Positions 1 to 13,430 of a stretch of DNA of 64,000 bases are shown one piece after another. Every line of letters starts with the position of its first letter. Positions within the stretch are counted from its first letter, which is position 1. The notes beneath the pieces were generated by a model. It did no database searches and was not told where the DNA came from. It worked only from the letters and a program-made list of their open reading frames with translations. Position numbers and translations under genes: made by a program. The DNA comes from Paragordius varius (lineage: Eukaryota > Nematomorpha), in assembly GCA_964247055.1 (NCBI GenBank), contig OZ176056.1, positions 496,001 to 560,000 on the forward strand, written 5' to 3'.

Positions 1-3000
1 CCTTAAAAATCGGATATTGGTCACCGGTGCACAAATTTATTTTTTATATATTCTCTTAGTAAGACTACATCAAAATATAGAGATAGTTTGACAAACTCTT
101 TCATATCCGATTTTTACAACGATACTTTAAAAATTAATGTATAAAACTAGTCGCATCAATACTCAAGTTAAACTTTGTCCTTAAAAATCGGATATTGGTC
201 ACCGGTGAAAAAAATTATTTTATATACATTCTCTTAGTAAGACTACATCAAAATATAGAGATAGTTTGACAAACTCTTTCCTATCCGATTTTTACAACGA
301 TACTTTAAAAATTATGGTATTAAACCAGTCGCATCAATACTCAAGTTAAACTTTGTCCTTACAAATCGGATATTGGTCACCGGTGAACAAAATTATTTTT
401 TAAACATTCTCTTAGTAAGACTACATCAAAATATAGAAATAGTTTGACAAACTCTTTCATATCCGATTTTTACAACGATACTTAAAAATTAATGTATTAA
501 ACTAGTCGCATCAATACTCAAGCTAAACATTGTCCTTAAAAATCGGATATTGGTCACCGGTGAACAAAACTATTTTTTATACATTCTCTTAGTAAGACTA
601 CATCAAAATATAGAGATAGTTTGACAAACTCTTTCATATCCGATTTTTACAACGATACTTAAAAATTAATGTATTAAACTAGTCGCATCAATACTCAAGC
701 TAAACATTGTCCTTAAAAATCGGATATTGGTCACCGGTGAACAAAACTATTTTTTATACATTCTCTTAGTAAGACTACATCAAAATATAGAGATAGTTTG
801 ACTAACTCTTTCATATCCGATTTTTACAACGATACTTTAAAAATTAATGTATTAAACTAGTCGCATCAATACTCAAGTTAAACTTTGTCCTTAAAAATCG
901 GATATTGGTCACGGGTGAACCAAATTATTTTTTATACATTCTCTTACTAAGACTACATCAAAATATAGAGATAGTTTGACTAACTCTTTCATATCCGATT
1001 TTTACAACGATACTTAAAAATTAATGTATTAAACTAGTCGCATCAATACTCAAGCTAAACATTGTCCTTAAAAATCGGATATTGGTCACCGGTGAACAAA
1101 ATTATTTTTTATACATTCTCTTAGTAGGACTACATCAAAATATAGAGATAGTTTGACAAACTCTTTCATATCCGATTTTTACAACGATACTTAAAAATTA
1201 ATGTTTTAAACTAGTCGCATCAATACTCAAGCTAAACATTGTTCTTAAAAATCGGATATTGGTCACCGGTGAACAAAACTATTTTTTATACATTCTCTTA
1301 GTAAGACTACATCAAAATATAGAGATAGTTTGACAAACTCTTTCATATCCGATTTTTACAACGATACTTTAAAAATTAATGTATTAAATTAGTCGCATCA
1401 ATACTCAAGTTAAACTTTGTCCTTAAAAATCGGATATTGGTCACGGGTGAACAAAACTATTTTTTATACATTCTCTTTGTAAGACTACATCAAAATATAG
1501 ATATAGTTTGACAAACTCTTTCATATCCGATTTTTACAACGATACTTTAAAAATTAATGTATTAAATTAGTCGCATCAATACTCAAGTTAAACTTTGTCC
1601 TTAAAAATCGGATATTGGTCACCGGTGAACAAAATTATATTTTATACTTTCTCTTAGTAAGACTACATCAAAATATAGAAATAGTTTGACAAACTCTTTC
1701 ATATCCGATTTTTACAATGATACTTTAAAAATTATGGTATTAAACCAGTCGCATCAATACTCAAGTTAAACTTTGTCCTTAAAAATCGGATATTGGTCAC
1801 CGGTGAACAAAACTATTTTTTATACATTCTCTTAGTAAGACTACATCAACTATAGAGATAATTTGACAAACTCTTTCAAATCCGATTTTTACAACGATAC
1901 TTTAAAAATTAATGTATATAACTAGTCGTATCAATAAATCGCATCAATACTCAAGTTAAACTTTGTCCTTAAAAATCGGATATTGGTCACCGGTGAACAA
2001 AATTATTTTTTATACATTCTCTTAGTAGGACTACATCAAAATATAGAAATAGTTTGACAAACTCTTTCATATCCGATTTTTACAACGATACTTTAAAAAT
2101 TAATGTATTAAACCAGTCGCATCAATACTCAAGTTAAACTTTGTCCTTAAAAATCGGATATTGGTCACCGGTGCACAAATTTATTTTTTATATATTCTCT
2201 TAGTAAGACTACATCAAAATATAGAGATAGTTTGGCAAACTGTTTCATATCCGATTTTTACAACGATACTTTAAAAATTAATGTATAAAACTAGTCGCAT
2301 CAATACTCAAGTTAAAATTTGTCCTTAAAAATCGGATATTGGTCACCGGTGAACAAAATTATTTTTTATACATTCTCTTAGTAAGACTACATCAAAATAT
2401 AGAAATAGTTTGACAAACTCTTTCATATCCGATTTTTACAACGATACTTAAAAATTAATGTTTTAAACTAGTCGCATCAATACTCAAGCTAAACATTGTT
2501 CTTAAAAATCGGATATTGGTCACCGGTGAACAAAACTATTTTTTATACATTCTCTTAGTAAGACTACATCAAAATATAGAGATAGTTTGACAAACTCTTT
2601 CATATCCGATTTTTACAACGATACTTTAAAAATTAATGTATTAAATTAGTCGCATCAATACTCAAGTTAAACTTTGTCCTTAAAAATCGGATATTGGTCA
2701 CCGGTGAACAAAACTATTTTTTATACATTCTCTTAGTAAGACTACATCAAAATATAGAGATAGTTTGACAAACTCTTTCATATCCGATTTTTACAACGAT
2801 ACTTTAAAAATTAATGTATTAAATTAGTCGCATCAATACTCAAGTTAAACTTTGTCTTTAAAAATCGGATATTGGTCACGGGTGAACAAAATTATTTTTT
2901 ATACATTCTCTTAGTAAGACTACATCAAAATATAGAAATAGTTTGACAAACTCTTTCATATCCGATTTTTACAACGATACTTAAAAATTAATGTTTTAAA

Positions 3001-3032
3001 CTAGTCGCATCAATACTCAAGCTAAACATTGT
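1..3032 (+). repeat. HOR1-related block, partial and rearranged copies
   Basis: Positions 1-1540 match 4285-5824 at an offset of 4,284 bp and 6781-7850 beyond that. Shared landmarks are gtgcacaaattt (27), ccttacaaatcgg (357), cctatccg, and a cacgggtgaacc monomer with cttactaag (about 913-960). After 1540 the order changes. A monomer with catcaactatag (1844) corresponds to 3809 (offset 1,965), and the gtgcacaaattt monomer appears again at 2171 followed by different neighbours. This part mixes pieces of HOR1 and is not a clean unit. It contains nothing but monomers. Confidence 0.85.
1926..1938 (+). repeat. 13-bp micro-duplication within a monomer (recurrent)
   Basis: In some monomers tcgcatcaatact is preceded by an imperfect 13-bp copy, tcgtatcaataaa, making the monomer about 189-191 bp. 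I find 23 copies, starting at 1926, 3891, 6385, 15309, 15677, 20559, 22992, 24761, 26713, 28847, 30808, 32056, 33135, 34214, 35293, 38066, 40200, 42161, 43409, 44488, 45567, 51653 and 63437. All carry the same two differences (C to T, and CT to AA at the end), so they descend from one event that spread with the larger units. The change creates an AATAAA hexamer in each copy. Confidence 0.9.
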
Positions 3033-5526
3033 TCTTAAAAATCGGATATTGGTCACCGGTGAACAAAACTATTTTTTATACATTCTCTTAGTAAGACTAC
3101 ATCAAAATATAGAGATAGTTTGACAAACTCTTTCATATCCGATTTTTACAACGATACTTTAAAAATTAATGTATTAAATTAGTCGCATCAATACTCAAGT
3201 TAAACTTTGTCCTTAAAAATCGGATATTGGTCACGGGTGAACAAAACTATTTTTTATACATTCTCTTAGTAAGACTACATCAAAATATAGATATAGTTTG
3301 ACAAACTCTTTCATATCCGATTTTTACAACGATACTTTTTTAAAATTATGGTATTAAACCAGTCGCATCAATACTCAAGTTAAACTTTGTCCTTAAAAAT
3401 CGGATATTGGTCACCGGTGAACAAAATTATTTTATATACTCTTAGTAAGACTACATCAAAATATAGAGATAGTTTGACAAACTCTTTCATATCCGATTTT
3501 TACAACGATACTTTAAAAATTATGGTATTAAACCAGACAATCAATACTCAAGTTAAAATTTGTCCTTAAAAATCGGATATTGGTCACCGGTGAACAAAAT
3601 TATATTTTATACATTCTCTTAGTAAGACTACATCAAAATATAGAAATAGTTTGACAAACTCTTTCATATCCGATTTTTACAATGATACTTTAAAAATTAT
3701 GGTATTAAACCAGTCGCATCAATACTCAAGTTAAACTTTGTCCTTAAAAATCGGATATTGGTCACCGGTGAACAAAACTATTTTTTATACATTCTCTTAG
3801 TAAGACTACATCAACTATAGAGATAATTTGACAAACTCTTTCAAATCCGATTTTTACAACGATACTTTAAAAATTAATGTATATAACTAGTCGTATCAAT
3901 AAATCGCATCAATACTCAAGTTAAACTTTGTCCTTAAAAATCGGATATTGGTCACCGGTGAACAAAATTATTTTTTATACATTCTCTTAGTAGGACTACA
4001 TCAAAATATAGAGATAGTTTGGGAAACTGTTTCATATCCGATTTTTACAACGATACTTTAAAAATTAATGTATAAAACTAGTCGCATCAATACTCAAGTT
4101 AAACTTTGTCCTTAAAAATCGAATATTGGTCACCGGTGAACAAAATTATTCTTTATACATTCTCTTAGTTTACTACATCAAAATATAGAAATAGTTTGAC
4201 AAACTCTTTCATATCCGATTTTTACAACGATATTAAAAATTAATGTATTAAACCAGTCGCATCAATACTCAAGTTAAACTTTGTCCTTAAAAATCGGATA
4301 TTGGTCACCGGTGCACAAATTTATTTTTTATATATTCTCTTAGTAAGACTACATCAAAATATAGAGATAGTTTGACAAACTCTTTCATATCCGATTTTTA
4401 CAACGATACTTTAAAAATTAATGTATAAAACTAGTCGCATCAATACTCAAGTTAAACTTTGTCCTTAAAAATCGGATATTGGTCACCGGTGAAAAAAATT
4501 ATTTTATATACATTCTCTTAGTAAGACTACATCAAAATATAGAGATAGTTTGACAAACTCTTTCCTATCCGATTTTTACAACGATACTTTAAAAATTATG
4601 GTATTAAACCAGTCGCATCAATACTCAAGTTAAACTTTGTCCTTACAAATCGGATATTGGTCACCGGTGAACAAAATTATTTTTTAAACATTCTCTTAGT
4701 AAGACTACATCAAAATATAGAAATAGTTTGACAAACTCTTTCATATCCGATTTTTACAACGATACTTAAAAATTAATGTATTAAACTAGTCGCATCAATA
4801 CTCAAGCTAAACATTGTCCTTAAAAATCGGATATTGGTCACCGGTGAACAAAACTATTTTTTATACATTCTCTTAGTAAGACTACATCAAAATATAGAGA
4901 TAGTTTGACAAACTCTTTCATATCCGATTTTTACAACGATACTTAAAAATTTATGTATTAAACTAGTCGCATCAATACTCAAGCTAAACATTGTCCTTAA
5001 AAATCGGATATTGGTCACCGGTGAACAAAACTATTTTTTATACATTCTCTTAGTAAGACTACATCAAAATATAGAGATAGTTTGACTAACTCTTTCATAT
5101 CCGATTTTTACAACGATACTTTAAAAATTAATGTATTAAACTAGTCGCATCAATACTCAAGTTAAACTTTGTCCTTAAAAATCGGATATTGGTCACGGGT
5201 GAACCAAATTATTTTTTATACATTCTCTTACTAAGACTACATCAAAATATAGAGATAGTTTGACTAACTCTTTCATATCCGATTTTTACAACGATACTTA
5301 AAAATTAATGTATTAAACTAGTCGCATCAATACTCAAGCTAAACATTGTCCTTAAAAATCGGATATTGGTCACCGGTGAACAAAATTATTTTTTATACAT
5401 TCTCTTAGTAGGACTACATCAAAATATAGAGATAGTTTGACAAACTCTTTCATATCCGATTTTTACAACGATACTTAAAAATTAATGTTTTAAACTAGTC
5501 GCATCAATACTCAAGCTAAACATTGT
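3033..5526 (+). repeat. HOR1 copy 1 (~2,494 bp, 14 monomers)
   Basis: This block repeats 2,494 bp downstream. Landmarks shared by both copies are gttcttaaaaatcgg (3033 and 5527), a 4-bp-shortened tatactcttag monomer (from 3387 and 5881), catcaactatag (3809 and 6303), tttgggaaactg, cttagtttactac, gtgcacaaattt (4311 and 6807), and gaaccaaatt with cttactaag (5201 and 7697). The order of about 14 monomer subtypes is the same in both, which is what defines a higher-order repeat. Confidence 0.9.
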
Positions 5527-8022
5527 TCTTAAAAATCGGATATTGGTCACCGGTGAACAAAACTATTTTTTATACATTCTCTTAGTAAGACTACATCAAA
5601 ATATAGAGATAGTTTGACAAACTCTTTCATATCCGATTTTTACAACGATACTTTAAAAATTAATGTATTAAATTAGTCGCATCAATACTCAAGTTAAACT
5701 TTGTCCTTAAAAATCGGATATTGGTCACGGGTGAACAAAACTATTTTTTATACATTCTCTTAGTAAGACTACATCAAAATATAGATATAGTTTGACAAAC
5801 TCTTTCATATCCGATTTTTACAACGATACTTTTTTAAAATTATGGTATTAAACCAGTCGCATCAATACTCAAGTTAAACTTTGTCCTTAAAAATCGGATA
5901 TTGGTCACCGGTGAACAAAATTATTTTATATACTCTTAGTAAGACTACATCAAAATATAGAGATAGTTTGACAAACTCTTTCATATCCGATTTTTACAAC
6001 GATACTTTAAAAATTATGGTATTAAACCAGACAATCAATACTCAAGTTAAAATTTGTCCTTAAAAATCGGATATTGGTCACCGGTGAACAAAATTATATT
6101 TTATACATTCTCTTAGTAAGACTACATCAAAATATAGAAATAGTTTGACAAACTCTTTCATATCCGATTTTTACAATGATACTTTAAAAATTATGGTATT
6201 AAACCAGTCGCATCAATACTCAAGTTAAACTTTGTCCTTAAAAATCGGATATTGGTCACCGGTGAACAAAACTATTTTTTATACATTCTCTTAGTAAGAC
6301 TACATCAACTATAGAGATAATTTGACAAACTCTTTCAAATCCGATTTTTACAACGATACTTTAAAAATTAATGTATATAACTAGTCGTATCAATAAATCG
6401 CATCAATACTCAAGTTAAACTTTGTCCTTAAAAATCGGATATTGGTCACCGGTGAACAAAATTATTTTTTATACATTCTCTTAGTAGGACTACATCAAAA
6501 TATAGAGATAGTTTGGGAAACTGTTTCATATCCGATTTTTACAACGATACTTTAAAAATTAATGTATAAAACTAGTCGCATCAATACTCAAGTTAAACTT
6601 TGTCCTTAAAAATCGAATATTGGTCACCGGTGAACAAAATTATTCTTTATACATTCTCTTAGTTTACTACATCAAAATATAGAAATAGTTTGACAAACTC
6701 TTTCATATCCGATTTTTACAACGATACTTTAAAAATTAATGTATTAAACCAGTCGCATCAATACTCAAGTTAAACTTTGTCCTTAAAAATCGGATATTGG
6801 TCACCGGTGCACAAATTTATTTTTTATATATTCTCTTAGTAAGACTACATCAAAATATAGAGATAGTTTGACAAACTCTTTCATATCCGATTTTTACAAC
6901 GATACTTTAAAAATTAATGTATAAAACTAGTCGCATCAATACTCAAGTTAAATTTTGTCCTTAAAAATCGGATATTGGTCACCGGTGAAAAAAATTATTT
7001 TATATACATTCTCTTAGTAAGACTACATCAAAATATAGAGATAGTTTGACAAACTCTTTCCTATCCGATTTTTACAACGATACTTTAAAAATTATGGTAT
7101 TAAACCAGTCGCATCAATACTCAAGTTAAACTTTGTCCTTACAAATCGGATATTGGTCACCGGTGAACAAAATTATTTTTTAAACATTCTCTTAGTAAGA
7201 CTACATCAAAATATAGAAATAGTTTGACAAACTCTTTCATATCCGATTTTTACAACGATACTTAAAAATTAATGTATTAAACTAGTCGCATCAATACTCA
7301 AGCTAAACATTGTCCTTAAAAATCGGATATTGGTCACCGGTGAACAAAACTATTTTTTATACATTCTCTTAGTAAGACTACATCAAAATATAGAGATAGT
7401 TTGACAAACTCTTTCATATCCGATTTTTACAACGATAATTAAAAATTAATGTATTAAACTAGTCGCATCAATACTCAAGCTAAACATTGTCCTTAAAAAT
7501 CGGATATTGGTCACCGGTGAACAAAACTATTTTTTATACATTCTCTTAGTAAGACTACATCAAAATATAGAGATAGTTTGACTAACTCTTTCATATCCGA
7601 TTTTTACAACGATACTTTAAAAATTAATGTATTAAACTAGTCGCATCAATACTCAAGTTAAACTTTGTCCTTAAAAATCGGATATTGGTCACGGGTGAAC
7701 CAAATTATTTTTTATACATTCTCTTACTAAGACTACATCAAAATATAGAGATAGTTTGACTAACTCTTTCATATCCGATTTTTACAACGATACTTAAAAA
7801 TTAATGTATTAAACTAGTCGCATCAATACTCAAGCTAAACATTGTCCTTAAAAATCGGATATTGGTCACCGGTGAACAAAACTATTTTTTATACATTCTC
7901 TTAGTAAGACTACATCAAAATATAGAGATAGTTTGACAAACTCTTTCATATCCGATTTTTACAACGATAATTAAAAATTAATGTATTAAACTAGTCGCAT
8001 CAATACTCAAGCTAAACATTGT
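5527..8022 (+). repeat. HOR1 copy 2 (~2,496 bp, last monomer exchanged)
   Basis: This is the second full copy of the 14-monomer unit. It follows copy 1 closely until about 7850. The last monomer (7845-8022) is replaced by one with an aaaactattttt stretch and aattaaaaatt. The monomer that starts at 8023 belongs to the next HOR family, so the switch from HOR1 to HOR2 lies within one or two monomers here. Confidence 0.88.
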
Positions 8023-10992
8023 CCTTAAAAATCGGATATTGGTCACCGGTGAACAAAATTATTTTTTATACATTCTCTTAGTAGGACTACATCAAAATAT
8101 AGAGATAGTTTGGCAAACTGTTTCATATCCGATTTTTACAACGATACTTTAAAAATTAATGTATAAAACTAGTCGCATCAATACTCAAGTTAAACTTTGT
8201 CCTTAAAAATCGAATATTGGTCACCGGTGAACAAAATTATTTTTTATACATTCTCTTAGTAAGACTACATCAAAATATAGAAATAGTTTGACAAACTCTT
8301 TCTTATCCGATTTTTACAACGATATTTAAAAATTAATGTATTAAACTAGTCGCATCAATACTCAAGCTAAACATTGTCCTTAAAAATCGGATATTGGTCA
8401 CCGGTGAACAAAAATATTTTTTATACATTCTCTTAGTAAGACTACATCAAAATATAGAGATAGTTTGACTAACCCTTTATTAAACTAGTCGCATCAATAC
8501 TCAAGTTAAACTTTGTCCTTAAAAATCGGATATTGGTCACGGGTGAACAAAATTATTTTTTATACATTCTCTTAGTAAGACTACATCAAAATATAGAGAT
8601 AGTTTGACAAACTCTTTCATATCCGATTTTGACAACGATACTTTAAAAATTATGGTATTAAACCAGTCGCATCAATACTCAAGTTAAACTTTGTCCTTAA
8701 AAATCGGATATTGGTCACCGGTGAACAAAATTATTTTTTATACTCTTAGTAAGACTACATCAAAATATAGAGATAGTTTGACAAACTCTTTCATATCCGA
8801 TTTTTACAACGATACTTTAAAAATTATGGTATTAAACCAGACAATCAATACTCAAGTTAAAATTTGTCCTTAAAAATCGGATATTGGTCACCGGTGAACA
8901 AAATTATTTTTTATACATTCTCTTAGTAAGACTACATCAAAATATAGAGATAGTTTTACAAACTCTTTAATATCCGATTTTTACAACGATACTTTAAAAA
9001 TTAATGTATTAAACTATTCGCATCAATACTCAAGTTAAACTTTGTCCTTAAAAATCGGATATTGGTCACCGGTGAACAAAATGATTTTTTATACATTCTC
9101 TTAGTAAGACTACATCAAAATATAGAGATAGTTTGACAAACTCTTTCATATCCGATTTTTACAACGATACTTTTATAAAATTATGGTATTAAACCAGTCG
9201 CATCAATACTCAAGTTAAACTTTGTCCTTAAAAATCGGATATTGGTCACCGGTGAACAAAATTATTTTTTATACTCTTAGTAAGACTACATCAAAATATA
9301 GAGATAGTTTGACAAACTCTTTCATCTCCGATTTTTACAACGATACTTTAAAAATTATGGTATTAAACCAGTCGCATTAATACTCAAGTTAAACTTTGTC
9401 CTTAAAAATCGGATATTGGTCACCGGTGAACAAAATTATTTTATATACATTCTCTTAGTAAGACTACATCAAAATATAGAGATAGTTTGACTAACTCTTT
9501 CATATCCGATTTTTACAACGATACTTAAAAATTAATGTATTAAACTAGTCGCATCAATACTCAAGCTAAACATTGTCCTTAAAAATCGGATATTGGTCAC
9601 CGGTGAACAAAATTATTTTTTATACATTCTCTTAGTAGGACTACATCAAAATATAGAGATAGTTTGGCAAACTGTTTCATATCCGATTTTTACAACGATA
9701 CTTTAAAAATTAATGTATAAAACTAGTCGCATCAATACTCAAGTTAAACTTTGTCCTTAAAAATCGAATATTGGTCACCGGTGAACAAAATTATTTTTTA
9801 TACATTCTCTTAGTAAGACTACAGCAATAGAGATAGTTTGACAAACTCTTTCATATCCGATTTTTACAACGATACTTTAAAAATTAATGTATAAAACTAG
9901 TCGTATCAATACTCAAGCTAAACATTGTCCTTAAAAATCGGATATTGGTCACCGGTGAACAAAACTATTTTTTATACATTCTCTTAGTAAGACTACATCA
10001 AAATATAGAGATAGTTTGACAAACTCTTTCATATCCGATTTTTACAACGATACTTAAAAATTAATGTATTAAACTAGTCGCATCAATACTCAAGCTAAAC
10101 ATTGTCCTTAAAAATCGGATATTGGTCACCGGTGAACAAAACTATTTTTTATACATTCTCTTAGTAAGACTACATCAAAATATAGAGATAGTTTGACTAA
10201 CTCTTTCATATCCGATTTTTACAACGATACTTAAAAATTAATGTATTAAACTAGTCGCATCAATACTCAAGCTAAACATTGTCCTTAAAAATCGGATATT
10301 GGTCACCGGTGAACAAAACTATTTTTTATACATTCTCTTAGTAAGACTACATCAAAATATAGAGATAGTTTGACTAACTCTTTCATATCCGATTTTTACA
10401 ACGATACTTTAAAAATTAATGTATTAAACTAGTCGCATCAATACTCAAGTTAAACTTTGTCCTTAAAAATCGGATATTGGTCACGGGTGAACCAAATTAT
10501 TTTTTATACATTCTCTTACTAAGACTACATCAAAATATAGAGATAGTTTGACTAACTCTTTCATATCCGATTTTTACAACGATACTTAAAAATTAATGTA
10601 TTAAACTAGTCGCATCAATACTCAAGCTAAACATTGTCCTTAAAAATCGGATATTGGTCACCGGTGAACAAAACTATTTTTTATACATTCTCTTAGTAAG
10701 ACTACATCAAAATATAGAGATAGTTTGACTAACTCTTTCATATCCGATTTTTACAACGATACTTTAAAAATTAATGTATTAAACTAGTCGCATCAATACT
10801 CAAGTTAAACTTTGTCCTTAAAAATCGGATATTGGTCACGGGTGAACCAAATTATTTTTTATACATTCTCTTACTAAGACTACATCAAAATATAGAGATA
10901 GTTTGACTAACTCTTTCATATCCGATTTTTACAACGATACTTAAAAATTAATGTATTAAACTAGTCGCATCAATACTCAAGCTAAACATTGT
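8023..10992 (+). repeat. HOR2 copy 1 (2,970 bp)
   Basis: The unit starts with a monomer carrying agtaggactac and tttggcaaactg, then one with aaatcgaatatt. Next come the 139-bp truncated monomer, a cacgggtg monomer with ccgattttgac, a 173-bp tatactcttag monomer (from 8691), one with gttttacaaac, one with acttttataaaa, and one with catctccg. It ends in a run of aaaactattttt and cacgggtgaacc monomers. This copy is 532 bp (three monomers) longer than copy 2, because the final pair (aaaactat type plus gaaccaaatt type) is doubled and one more monomer is present. Confidence 0.9.
8378..8516 (+). repeat. Truncated 139-bp monomer lacking the right inverted-repeat arm (recurrent)
   Basis: After ctaaccctttat this monomer jumps straight to taaactagtcgc. 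The 39 bp that normally hold catatccgattttt through aatgt are gone, so the right arm of the inverted repeat is missing. The same deletion joint occurs 12 times, after positions 8478, 11448, 13886, 17231, 19313, 21746, 36502, 36641, 46777, 46916, 52149 and 52288. At 36.4-36.7, 46.7-46.9 and 52.1-52.3 kb two truncated monomers sit side by side. One ancestral deletion carried along by unequal exchange explains all copies. Confidence 0.92.
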
Positions 10993-13430
10993 CCTTAAAA
11001 ATCGGATATTGGTCACCGGTGAACAAAATTATTTTTTATACATTCTCTTAGTAGGACTACATCAAAATATAGAGATAGTTTGGCAAACTGTTTCATATCC
11101 GATTTTTACAACGATACTTTAAAAATTAATGTATAAAACTAGTCGCATCAATACTCAAGTTAAACTTTGTCCTTAAAAATCGAATATTGGTCACCGGTGA
11201 ACAAAATTATTTTTTATACATTCTCTTAGTAAGACTACATCAAAATATAGAAATAGTTTGACAAACTCTTTCTTATCCGATTTTTACAACGATACTTAAA
11301 AATTAATGTATTAAACTAGTCGCATCAATACTCAAGCTAAACATTGTCCTTAAAAATCGGATATTGGTCACCGGTGAACAAAACTATTTTTTATACATTC
11401 TCTTAGTAAGACTACATCAAAATATAGAGATAGTTTGACTAACCCTTTATAAAACTAGTCGCATCAATACTCAAGTTAAACTTTGTCCTTAAAAATCGGA
11501 TATTGGTCACGGGTGAACAAAATTATTTTTTATACATTCTCTTAGTAAGACTACATCAAAATATAGAGATAGTTTGACAAACTCTTTCATATCCGATTTT
11601 GACAACGATACTTTAAAAATTATGGTATTAAACCAGTCGCATCAATACTCAAGTTAAACTTTGTCCTTAAAAATCGGATATTGGTCACCGGTGAACAAAA
11701 TTATTTTTTATACTCTTAGTAAGACTACATCAAAATATAGAGATAGTTTGACAAACTCTTTCATATGCGATTTTTACAACGATACTTTAAAAATTATGGT
11801 ATTAAACCAGACAATCAATACTCAAGTTAAAATTTGTCCTTAAAAATCGGATATTGGTCACCGGTGAACAAAATTATTTTTTATACATTCTCTTAGTAAG
11901 ACTACATCAAAATATAGAGATAGTTTTACAAACTCTTTAATATCCGATTTTTACAACGATACTTTAAAAATTAATGTATTAAACTATTCGCATCAATACT
12001 CAAGTTAAACTTTGTCCTTAAAAATCGGATATTGGTCACCGGTTAACAAAATGATTTTTTATACATTCTCTTAGTAAGACTACATCAAAATATAGAGATA
12101 GTTTGACAAACTCTTTCATATCCGATTTTTACAACGATACTTTTATAAAATTATGGTATTAAACCAGTCGCATCAATACTCAAGTTAAACTTTGTCCTTA
12201 AAAATCGGATATTGGTCACCGGTGAACAAAATTATTTTTTATACTCTTAGTAAGACTACATCAAAATATAGAGATAGTTTGACAAACTCTTTCATCTCCG
12301 ATTTTTACAACGATACTTTAAAAATTATGGTATTAAACCAGTCGCATTAATACTCAAGTTAAACTTTGTCCTTAAAAATCGGATATTGGTCACCGGTGAA
12401 CAAAATTATTTTATATACATTCTCTTAGTAAGACTACATCAAAATATAGAGATAGTTTGACTAACTCTTTCATATCCGATTTTTACAACGATACTTAAAA
12501 ATTAATGTATTAAACTAGTCGCATCAATACTCAAGCTAAACATTGTCCTTAAAAATCGGATATTGGTCACCGGTGAACAAAATTATTTTTTATACATTCT
12601 CTTAGTAGGACTACATCAAAATATAGAGATAGTTTGGCAAACTGTTTCATATCCGATTTTTACAACGATACTTTAAAAATTAATGTATAAAACTAGTCGC
12701 ATCAATACTCAAGTTAAACTTTGTCCTTAAAAATCGAATATTGGTCACCGGTGAACAAAATTATTTTTTATACATTCTCTTAGTAAGACTACAGCAATAG
12801 AGATAGTTTGACAAACTCTTTCATATCCGATTTTTACAACGATACTTTAAAAATTAATGTATAAAACTAGTCGTATCAATACTCAAGCTAAACATTGTCC
12901 TTAAAAATCGGATATTGGTCACCGGTGAACAAAACTATTTTTTATACATTCTCTTAGTAAGACTACATCAAAATAAAGAGATAGTTTGACAAACTCTTTC
13001 ATATCCGATTTTTACAACGATACTTAAAAATTAATGTATTAAACTAGTCGCATCAATACTCAAGCTAAACATTGTCCTTAAAAATCGGATATTGGTCACC
13101 GGTGAACAAAACTATTTTTTATACATTCTCTTAGTAAGACTACATCAAAATATAGAGATAGTTTGACTAACTCTTTCATATCCGATTTTTACAACGATAC
13201 TTTAAAAATTAATGTATTAAACTAGTCGCATCAATACTCAAGTTAAACTTTGTCCTTAAAAATCGGATATTGGTCACGGGTGAACCAAATTATTTTTTAT
13301 ACATTCTCTTACTAAGACTACATCAAAATATAGAGATAGTTTGACTAACTCTTTCATATCCGATTTTTACAACGATACTTAAAAATTAATGTATTAAACT
13401 AGTCGCATCAATACTCAAGCTAAACATTGT
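10993..13430 (+). repeat. HOR2 copy 2 (2,438 bp)
   Basis: It shows the same order of monomer subtypes as the preceding 2,970-bp copy. Landmarks are displaced by 2,970 bp at the left (8691 to 11661) and by 2,438 bp relative to the next copy (11661 to 14099). It carries a few private changes, such as catatgcg near 11765, caccggttaac near 12040 and aaataaagag near 12971. It has only one gaaccaaatt pair at its end. Confidence 0.9.

Noticed and set aside
85-120. Bacterial-type promoter from the TTGACA in each monomer
   Set aside because: Seventeen bases downstream lies a T-run and not a TATAAT-like box, and the setting is a eukaryotic satellite. TTGACA is simply part of the repeat.
3387-3569. Open reading frame of 60 codons, recurring at 5881, 8691, 11661, 14099, 19526, 21959, 29776 and ten later places
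   Set aside because: It starts at TTG, lies wholly in the satellite monomer, has no resemblance to a known protein that I can see, and recurs only because the monomer subtype recurs. A small indel and one lost stop explain the open frame.
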